Source: Streptomyces tagetis (GTDB lineage Bacteria > Actinomycetota > Actinomycetes > Streptomycetales > Streptomycetaceae). From it: a stretch of 64,000 bases of DNA. The stretch covers positions 521,053 to 585,052 of the forward strand of contig NZ_JAGPNL010000004.1 of the NCBI RefSeq assembly GCF_018069565.1. The letters are read 5' to 3'. Made by a program: the position numbers and the translations under genes. The notes below the pieces were generated by a model. It searched no databases and had not been told where the DNA came from. It saw only the letters and a list, made by a program, of their open reading frames with translations. This document shows, piece by piece, positions 7,618 to 16,156 of the stretch. The number at the start of each line of letters is the position of its first letter. Within the stretch, counting starts at the first letter, position 1.

Positions 7618-9423
7618 TTACGGCTGCTTCAGGTACAGGTTGTTGATGTCGATGTAGCTCGACTCCGTGCTGTACCGGGCACCGCCGATGTTCGACCCGT
7701 AGAGCTGGATCTGCTTCGAGTAGTAGACCGGGGCGGCCGGGTTGATCTCCTCGACGATCCGGTGGTGGGCCTTCTCCCAGGTCTTGGCGGCCTCCTCCGG
7801 CTCCTCGTTCAGCGCCTTCTTGATCAGGGCGTTGACCTCGGAGTCGTTGATGTGCGAGTAGTTCGACAGACCGTCGGCGATCAGCTCACCGTCGTAGACC
7901 GGGGTGATGACCGTGGACGGCGACGGCCAGTCCTGGCCCCAGCCGGTCATGTAGATGTCGTACGGGTTGTCGAGCTTGCCGACCTGCTCGTAGAAGCTGG
8001 CGCGGTCGATCTCCTTGGCCTGGACGTCGAAGCCGATCTTGGCCAGCGCGTCCTTGATGATGACCATCTGGGCCTGGCCGCGCGGGGTGTTGGAGTAGGC
8101 GTAGGTGAGCTTCGTGCCCTCCTTGACACCCGCCTCCTTCAGCAGCGCCTTGGCCTTCTCCGGGTCGCCGTTGGGCTTCTTCAGCTTGCCGAAGGGGTCG
8201 TACTCGGGGTCGAAGCCCGGCAGGGTCGGGGCGAGCAGACCGCCGGCGACCTCACCGCCGTAACGACCGCCGTCCGCCTGGACCATGGACTGGTTCGGCA
8301 GCGCGTAGGTGATCGCGTCGCGGACCTTCTTGTCCTTCATCCGGTCCAGGTTGAAGGTCATCTGCCACACGTACGGCTGGTAGCCGTGGATGGTGCGCTT
8401 CTTGGCGCTCGCGTCGTTGATGACCGTGGAGAGCTGCGCCGGGTCCACCGAGTCGGTGAACTGGATGGCGTTCTTGGCCTCGCCCTGGTCGGCGAGGAGA
8501 CGCTTGGTCTGGCTGGCGGCGTCGATGGTGTTGCTGAAGTTGAAGCCGTCGACGTACTGGTGGCGGACCGGGTCCGACTTCGCGTCCCACTGGTCGTTCT
8601 TGACCAGCTTGATGGACTTGCCCGCCTTGTACTCGGCGATCTTGTACGGGCCGAGCGCCTTGGGGGCGTGGTCGTACTTCTCCTTCGTGTCCTGCTTCTC
8701 GGGCACGATGGAGTAGCCGGGCATGGTCAGGGCCTGCGGCAGGTCCGGACGCGGCTGGTCGAAGTGGAAGACGACCGTCTTGTCGTCCGGGGTCTCCAGG
8801 ACGGAGTCCGGCAGGTGCTTGCCCTTGTAGGGGCCGTCCGGCAGCGCCTTGCGGTAGTCGTTGCCCGAGAGCCAGGACTGGACGAAGGTCGGGCCGTCGA
8901 AGATGACCTTGGAGTACAGGCGCTCGATGGAGTGGCGGACGTCGGCCGAGGTGATGGCGTTGCCGTCCTCGTCCTTGATGTCGTCCTTGAGCTTGTACGT
9001 CCAGGTCTTGCCGCCGTCGGACGACTGGCCGGAGTCGGTGGCGATGTCACCGACGACGGTCAGGTTGCCCTTGTCGTCCTCCTGGAAGTGCGTCAGACCG
9101 CGGTGCACCAGGTTGGAGAACTGCTTGGCGTCACTGACGTAGATCTGGCCCGGGTCCATGTGGGTCAGGTCGGACTGCTGGTACACGTTGATGAAGCCGC
9201 CGGACTTCGCCCCGGACACCTCCTTGGCAGGGCCGGTGGACGCCGCGGCGTCACCGTAGGAGACCGGGTCCTGCTGCTCGGCGGCGTCCGCCTGGGACTT
9301 CGCGTCGCTCTTGCCCTTGCTCCCGCCACCGTCGTTGCCGCCGGAGCAGCCGGTCAGCACGAGCGAACCGGCCGCGATGGCCACGGCTATGGCGCGCACG
9401 GTGCGCGTTCTGATGGGCTTCAT
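7618..9423 (-). CDS. bldKB: Peptide-binding lipoprotein, BldKB-like
   Basis: Substrate-binding protein, 601 aa, longer than the ~540 aa of its neighbour. The signal peptide MKPIRTRTVRAIAVAIAAGS ends in lipobox LTGC (Cys26), followed by a Gly/Ser/Lys linker. The SBP family 5 fold follows, with the conserved region WTYKLKDDIKDEDGNAITSADV. The ATG at 9423 is chosen because it begins the signal peptide; upstream in-frame codons give no signal sequence. The gene sits second in the permease-binding protein-permease-ATPase-ATPase operon, as in bldK. In S. coelicolor BldKB is needed for import of a signal that triggers aerial growth; the same role is inferred here. Confidence 0.87.
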   Translation of the reverse strand: MKPIRTRTVRAIAVAIAAGSLVLTGCSGGNDGGGSKGKSDAKSQADAAEQQDPVSYGDAAASTGPAKEVSGAKSGGFINVYQQSDLTHMDPGQIYVSDAKQFSNLVHRGLTHFQEDDKGNLTVVGDIATDSGQSSDGGKTWTYKLKDDIKDEDGNAITSADVRHSIERLYSKVIFDGPTFVQSWLSGNDYRKALPDGPYKGKHLPDSVLETPDDKTVVFHFDQPRPDLPQALTMPGYSIVPEKQDTKEKYDHAPKALGPYKIAEYKAGKSIKLVKNDQWDAKSDPVRHQYVDGFNFSNTIDAASQTKRLLADQGEAKNAIQFTDSVDPAQLSTVINDASAKKRTIHGYQPYVWQMTFNLDRMKDKKVRDAITYALPNQSMVQADGGRYGGEVAGGLLAPTLPGFDPEYDPFGKLKKPNGDPEKAKALLKEAGVKEGTKLTYAYSNTPRGQAQMVIIKDALAKIGFDVQAKEIDRASFYEQVGKLDNPYDIYMTGWGQDWPSPSTVITPVYDGELIADGLSNYSHINDSEVNALIKKALNEEPEEAAKTWEKAHHRIVEEINPAAPVYYSKQIQLYGSNIGGARYSTESSYIDINNLYLKQP

Positions 9424-9523
9424 GATGCCGATGCACCTACCTGTCGATAGTTGTCCACGAGTGCTGCCCGGCGGGCCAGCGGGCCAGCCCGGGGCGGCAG
9501 CGCCCCCACCCACCAATGGACGG

Positions 9524-10564
9524 TCAGCGTCCGGTCTTGGGGTCGAATGCGTCTCGGACGGAGTCGCCGAGAAGGTTGAAGGCGAGCACGAAGATCACCA
9601 GCGCCGCGCCCGGGAAGAGCAGGAACATCGGGTCCTGCTCGTACACGTCGGTGCCGATCTTGAACATCCGGCCCCAGTCCGGGGTCGGCTCGACGAAGCC
9701 GACACCGATGTACGAGAGGAAGGCGATGGAGAGGATGGTGCTCGGCAGGATGTAGGTGGCCTGCACCAGGATCGGCGTGACGATGTTCGGCAGGATCTCC
9801 TTGCGCACGATGCGCCAGGGAGAGGCACCGGACACCTTCGCCGCCTCCACGAACTCCCGGTCCGCCAGCGACAGCACGGAGCTGCGCACCAGGCGGGCCA
9901 GCCCCATCCAGCCGAGGAACCACATCACGAGGATGATCGCCAGGGCCCGGAGGTAGGTCGGGGTCTCGTCCTGGGGGGAGACGAACATCGCGGTCACGAC
10001 GGGCATGAAGGCGATGAAGAAGAGCTGCTGCGGGAAGGCCAGGAAGAAGTCCGTGACCCGGCCCACCCAGTAGTCGACCCGGCCGCCGAAGTAGCCGCCG
10101 ATCAGGCCGACGATCACGCCGGTGGTCACGCAGAGCACGGTGAGGATCACCGCGATGTAGAGCGAGGTCCGCATGCCGTACACCAGCATGGTGAACACGT
10201 CGCGCCCCAGCTTGGGCTCCACGCCCATCCAGAACTCGCCCGACATGCCGCCGAAGGAACCGGTCGGCATGGCGAAGTCGTCCAGCAGGAACGGGTACTC
10301 GGGCTCCTGCGCGTACAGGGTGTACGGGTTCTTGCCGTAGAGCTTCGCTATGACGGGGGCGAGAGCGGCGACGAGGAAGAAGAAAATCACTACGCACGCG
10401 GAGACGACTCCGGTACGGTCGCGCCTGAAGCGCTGCCACATCAACTGGCCGGGGGAACGGCCCTCGGGCTGCTTCGGCCCCTCGGCGGCCTCGACGGCCG
10501 CCACGAGTTCAGGGTCCAAGGCGACCGTGGCCCCTGAGCCCTCGGCCTTGGTTGGACTGGTCAT
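9524..10564 (-). CDS. bldKA: Peptide ABC transporter permease, BldKA/DppC type
   Basis: First gene of the operon (346 aa). A cytoplasmic N-terminus of about 60 residues precedes the first helix (VVSACVVIFFFLVAALAPVI). Five more helices and the coupling loop DREFVEAAKVSGASPWRIVRK follow. The start ATG has GGGGGAAG upstream. The gap to the binding-protein gene is 100 bp and contains an imperfect GC-rich hairpin (about 9463-9501) and a tandem 8-bp repeat GCGGGCCA (9471-9486), so a second promoter or processing site between the first two genes is possible. A permease gene preceding the binding protein is characteristic of bldK. Confidence 0.86.
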   Translation of the reverse strand: MTSPTKAEGSGATVALDPELVAAVEAAEGPKQPEGRSPGQLMWQRFRRDRTGVVSACVVIFFFLVAALAPVIAKLYGKNPYTLYAQEPEYPFLLDDFAMPTGSFGGMSGEFWMGVEPKLGRDVFTMLVYGMRTSLYIAVILTVLCVTTGVIVGLIGGYFGGRVDYWVGRVTDFFLAFPQQLFFIAFMPVVTAMFVSPQDETPTYLRALAIILVMWFLGWMGLARLVRSSVLSLADREFVEAAKVSGASPWRIVRKEILPNIVTPILVQATYILPSTILSIAFLSYIGVGFVEPTPDWGRMFKIGTDVYEQDPMFLLFPGAALVIFVLAFNLLGDSVRDAFDPKTGR

Positions 10565-10960
10565 GTGTCTTCTTCCCCCGGGGGATGGAGAATCGAGCGC
10601 AGCGCAGATACCGGCGGGTTCTGCGGTTTGGGGGAACTTTCGCCAAACGAGTCAACGCGCGTCAAGGGCGAATGACACAGGGATCTCCCTACCGTTCTTA
10701 TTTTGAACAAAAATTGCAAAGATTGACACCTCTGCGCGCTTGACAGATAAGATCCCCATCCGGCAAATCGGTCATCTCGACATATTCTCTTGTTCACATG
10801 TTCGAAACCTGATCGTAGACTCACCGATATCCGAACGGCCTCGCACACCGCTCGAACACCCGTCGGTGGCCCCTTCGGCCGGCTTTCGGCCATGCGCAAG
10901 GGCCCGCCTCCCCCGCATGATGGCGGAGAAGCCGGGCCCTGTAAGGGTTATGACGGAACG
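10565..10960. promoter_or_regulatory. Control region upstream of bldKA
   Basis: A 396-bp gap. Bases 10,683-10,810 are clearly richer in A and T than anything nearby, as expected of a regulated promoter. On the plus strand there is a textbook promoter, TTGACA (10723-10728), a 17-bp spacer, then GATAAG (10746-10751), but it points right, toward the 3' end of typA. On the minus strand (bldKA direction) two TTGAC boxes lie near 10,652-10,666 without a convincing -10. The right end holds the typA terminator. Confidence 0.5.
10899..10940 (-). terminator. Probable typA terminator
   Basis: Arms AGGGCCCG (10899-10906) and CGGGCCCT (10933-10940) are exact complements, with further partial pairing inside (CTCC with GGAG). 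The hairpin starts 21 bp after the typA stop. Confidence 0.55.
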
Positions 10961-12877
<1,917 letters not shown>

Positions 12878-13021
12878 ATGAGGCGTACTCCCGGAGGGTG
12901 TGAGGACGGCCCTCGCGTACGTCCATGTCACGCGGGCCTGCCGGGCGGTGCACGCCACGGCCTCACCCAATGGTACGGGGCTCCGGGACGTGACTTTACG
13001 GGGCGGGGCGCCCGAAACCGC

Positions 13022-15340
13022 TCAGGAGGACGGCCGGGGCGACGCCTGACCGCCCTGAGCGCCCTTCGCCAGGAAGCCCATGTCCTGGTGGACGGGGGTG
13101 CCGAGACCGAAGGCCCCGGCGTTGACGAGGGTGGTGCGGGCGGCCACGAGCTGGGGCCGCTGGTAGAGCGGGATGGAGGCCGCCGCGGCCCAGATCCGCT
13201 CGTCCGCCTTGCGCAGCAGCTCGCGCGACTCCTTCTCGTCCAGCGTCGTCATGGCCTGGTCGAAGAGCTGGTCGACCTGGTCGGTGCCGACCCGGGTGTA
13301 GTTCTGCGCCACGTTGAGGGAGCCGTCGGCGGCGGGGACGGGCTTGGCGTAGATCGGGCGGGCGTCGGTGGCGGGGAAGGCGGAGGCGGGCCAGGAGTAG
13401 AGCGCCAGGTCGTAGTCGCCCGAGGCGATGTGGTCCTTGAAGTAGCTCTCGTCCGGGACCTTGGAGATCTCGGTGCCGACGCCGATCCGCTTCAGCATCG
13501 CCGAGATCCGGTCGGCGACGGTGCGCAGCGTCCCGGAGCCGGGGCCCGAGGGGAGCACGAAGCGCAGGGTGAGGGCCTTGCCGTCCTTGGCGAGCGGGGC
13601 CGAGGCGGCGCCGGCCGGGGCGGCGGTGCCCTTGGGGGCGTAGGCGCCGGGCACGCCGCCCTGCGCGGTGTTCTTCCCGCCGTCCTGGTCGTCGTGCCGG
13701 TTCTCGCGGTGCTCGTCGGCGCGCTTGCCGTCGTCGGTCGCGGAGTCCTTGTCGGTGGCCTTGTCGGTGGCCTTGTCTGCGTTCTTGTCGGTGGCCTTGT
13801 CGGTGGCCCCGCCGTCCTTCCGGTCGTCCTGGCCGACGATGTAGGTGCCGTCGTCGTCGCCCTGGCCGGAGGTGGCGTCCTTGCCGTCCTTCGTGCCGTC
13901 CTCGGCGCCGGCCGCCTTGTCGCCCTTCTTCTGCGGCTCCACGGGGCCGCCGGGCACCCAGCCCGCGTCCGCGAGGAGGGCGCGGGCCTCCTTGGTGTCC
14001 GGCTTGCCGAGCGCGTCGCTGCCGTCGGCGTACGCGGACTGCCCGGCGAGCGCGAGGTGGCTGCCCACCGGCTTCGCGGGCAGGCCCAGCGGCTTGAGCA
14101 CCGCCTCGGCCAGCGCCGTACGGTCCAGGGCGCGGGCGACGGCGCGGCGCACCCGCTCGTCGGCGAGGGGGCCGTCGGCGCCGTTCAGGGCGAGCTGGGT
14201 GTAGGCGGGCTCCAGCGACTTGCGGACCTCGAATCCGCGCAGCGCCCGCTGCCGGGTCTCCTGCGCGGCGAGCGCCTCGCGCCGCTTCGCGCGGGCCGCG
14301 CCCTCCTCCTCGGCGGCCTCCTCGTCGGAGCCGTGGGCGACGGCCCAGGAGCGCAGCGCCTCGGCGGCCGGGAGGCCCGGCGGGCCCGCCAGCGGCGACG
14401 TGCCGGACGCCGGCGTGCCGCTCGGGCCCATCAGCGGCGTCCCGGTGCCGGCGTCCCCCGGCGCGGCGGCCACGGTGACCTGGCGGGCGGCGTCCGGGTC
14501 GATCTCGGCCAGGTCGATCTTGTCCTCGGCCAGCGCGGAGACCCGGTCCTCGCGGGGGACGGCGCGCAGCACGATCTCGTTCAGCCGGGGCTGGGCGCCC
14601 CACCAGCGCGGGTTGCGGGTGAGGACGACCTCTTCGCCCTGGATGTCGACCTTCTTGAGGGAGAAGGGCCCCGCGGTCACCTTGAGCTTGCGCCGCGCGC
14701 CGTCGTTGAAGGAGTCCGGGGTGCCCATGACCTCCTTCGGGTACAGCGGGGTGAAGAGCGACTTCCAGTCGGCGTAGGGCCGGCTGAAGGTGACCTTGAC
14801 CTCCAGGTCGTTGGCGCCGCGCTCGATCTTCTCGATGCGGTCGTACCCCGCGTTGCGGGCGGTCCAGTAGGCGCTGTCCTTGCCGGACAGGGCCCGCCAC
14901 TGGGCGGCGAAGTCGGCGGCGCCGATCTCCCGGCCGTCGCTCCAGACGGCCTGCTGGTTGAGCTTGTAGAGGACGACCTGCTGGGGCTCGGTGTCGACGA
15001 TCTTGGCCGATTCCAGGTAGTCGGCGTCGCGGACGGGGCGGCCCGCCTCGTCCATGCGGTACATCGAGGGCAGTACGGCCTGGGCGACGCGGGTGGTGGT
15101 GGCGTCGGCGTCCGCCTGGAAGGCGTTGAGGGTCTCCGGCACGGAGTCCACGGCCCAGCGCAGGGTGCCGCCGTCGGCGATCCGGGAGCGGGCGGCGGGG
15201 GCGATGTCCTGCCCGGCGAGGGGCTTGCCCGCGCGGTCGTCGGAGCTGCATCCGGCCAGCGCGGGGACCGCGAGCACACCCGCGGTGAGGAAGGCGACCG
15301 AGCGGGTGAGCGCGCGCGGTCCGACGCCGACGTGGGACAT
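13022..15340 (-). CDS. Solitary peptide-binding lipoprotein with large insertions
   Basis: SBP family 5 protein of 772 aa, far longer than the usual 500-600. Signal peptide and lipobox ALAGC (Cys31) lead into the family fold (GGTLRWAVDSVPETLNAF at about 57-74; LNQQAVWSDGREIGAADF at 127-144). Two insertions stand out: about residues 293-368 (Ala/Gly/Glu-rich) and about 465-585 (Lys/Asp-rich with repeated TDKA units). The second splits the normally continuous step from LLADAG to DGKALTLRF. The ATG has a perfect GGAGGT site 7 bp upstream. No permease or ATPase gene adjoins it, so it may supply the neighbouring permeases or act as a sensor; the role is inferred. Confidence 0.88.
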   Translation of the reverse strand: MSHVGVGPRALTRSVAFLTAGVLAVPALAGCSSDDRAGKPLAGQDIAPAARSRIADGGTLRWAVDSVPETLNAFQADADATTTRVAQAVLPSMYRMDEAGRPVRDADYLESAKIVDTEPQQVVLYKLNQQAVWSDGREIGAADFAAQWRALSGKDSAYWTARNAGYDRIEKIERGANDLEVKVTFSRPYADWKSLFTPLYPKEVMGTPDSFNDGARRKLKVTAGPFSLKKVDIQGEEVVLTRNPRWWGAQPRLNEIVLRAVPREDRVSALAEDKIDLAEIDPDAARQVTVAAAPGDAGTGTPLMGPSGTPASGTSPLAGPPGLPAAEALRSWAVAHGSDEEAAEEEGAARAKRREALAAQETRQRALRGFEVRKSLEPAYTQLALNGADGPLADERVRRAVARALDRTALAEAVLKPLGLPAKPVGSHLALAGQSAYADGSDALGKPDTKEARALLADAGWVPGGPVEPQKKGDKAAGAEDGTKDGKDATSGQGDDDGTYIVGQDDRKDGGATDKATDKNADKATDKATDKDSATDDGKRADEHRENRHDDQDGGKNTAQGGVPGAYAPKGTAAPAGAASAPLAKDGKALTLRFVLPSGPGSGTLRTVADRISAMLKRIGVGTEISKVPDESYFKDHIASGDYDLALYSWPASAFPATDARPIYAKPVPAADGSLNVAQNYTRVGTDQVDQLFDQAMTTLDEKESRELLRKADERIWAAAASIPLYQRPQLVAARTTLVNAGAFGLGTPVHQDMGFLAKGAQGGQASPRPSS
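13740..13806 (+). repeat. 12-bp in-gene tandem repeat (TDKA units)
   Basis: Copies of CTTGTCGGTGGC recur with one variant copy, encoding on the minus strand the ATDKATDK... run of the binding-protein insertion. Such in-frame repeats change length easily. Confidence 0.75.
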
Positions 15341-15370
15341 CTGTGCTACCTCCGGGGGGCCGCGGGGGTC

Positions 15371-15417
15371 GTGATCACCCTGCTGTGATCACATTTGGCG
15401 GTATATGGAGTTGATCA
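15371..15417. promoter_or_regulatory. Triple TGATCA operator candidate
   Basis: Two identical palindromes GTGATCAC at 15371-15378 and 15385-15392 are separated by 6 bp, and a third TGATCA core lies at 15412-15417. They sit 31-77 bp upstream of the binding-protein start at 15340 within an AT-richer stretch, where a repressor or activator site would be expected. No known regulator is assigned. Confidence 0.5.
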
Positions 15418-15600
15418 TTTGTATCCGTACGGCTCTGCGGGCCACTGAAGAGGAAAGGCTTCGGCAACCCGGGGAGACACGGCGAAGGGGCGTGACAACC
15501 CCACTCGTGCGGCCCAACGCGCCCCGGCGCGCACCGGCGGGTGTTCCGGTCGGCGGTCCGCCCGGTCGCGGCGGCGCGGGGCCGCTCGTACGCTCCCGGT

Positions 15601-16011
15601 GTGACGCCCTTCCCCGTCCGGACCCGGCCACGGCGTGCCACGGCGCACCGCTCCGTGCGGGTCGCGCACGCCCTGCTGGGCGGTGCGGCGGGGGTGATGT
15701 GGCTGGTGCTGCCGCTCACGGCGGCGCGGGGCGGTCCGCCGGCCGCGCCCGGTGGCCACGGACCGGCGACGAGCACCCCGGTCCGGGACCGGTCCGGGAA
15801 CGGGACGCCCAGCGCGGACCTGGTGCTGCCGCTGGTCACCGCGGGCACGGTCTGCGCGCTCGCCGGGTACGGCCGGGTGCGCCGCGTCCGGCGGGCGCGG
15901 ACCAGGACGACGCCGGGCGGGACACCCACCGGCGCGTACGACGAGACGCCGGTGTACGACGACACGCCTGTGTACGACGACACGCCCGCGTACGGCGAGA
16001 CCCGCCCGTAG
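15601..16011 (+). CDS. Small membrane protein with YDDTP repeat tail
   Basis: A protein of 136 aa that I do not recognise. It has a basic N-terminus, a membrane segment (about residues 21-42, VAHALLGGAAGVMWLVLPLT), a Pro/Gly-rich loop, a second membrane segment (LVLPLVTAGTVCALAGY), an Arg-rich stretch, and a tail of repeated YDETP/YDDTP units. The GTG at 15601 is preferred because TACGCT lies exactly 6 bp before it, as in leaderless Streptomyces genes; an in-frame ATG further upstream has no such support. Third-position GC is very high. It converges on the phosphatase gene ending at 16157. Confidence 0.6.
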   Translation: MTPFPVRTRPRRATAHRSVRVAHALLGGAAGVMWLVLPLTAARGGPPAAPGGHGPATSTPVRDRSGNGTPSADLVLPLVTAGTVCALAGYGRVRRVRRARTRTTPGGTPTGAYDETPVYDDTPVYDDTPAYGETRP

Positions 16012-16156
16012 GACGACACGCCGGTGGTCGGCCGGGCGCCCGGGGGCGGGGCGGGGCGAGCGGCTGAGCGGCGGCGGCCTGGGGTGCGCCTGGGGGTGCC
16101 GGGCGGGTGTCGTGGGCGCCGTGCGCCCGGCGTGCGCCTCGTGGGCCGCGCGCCGC

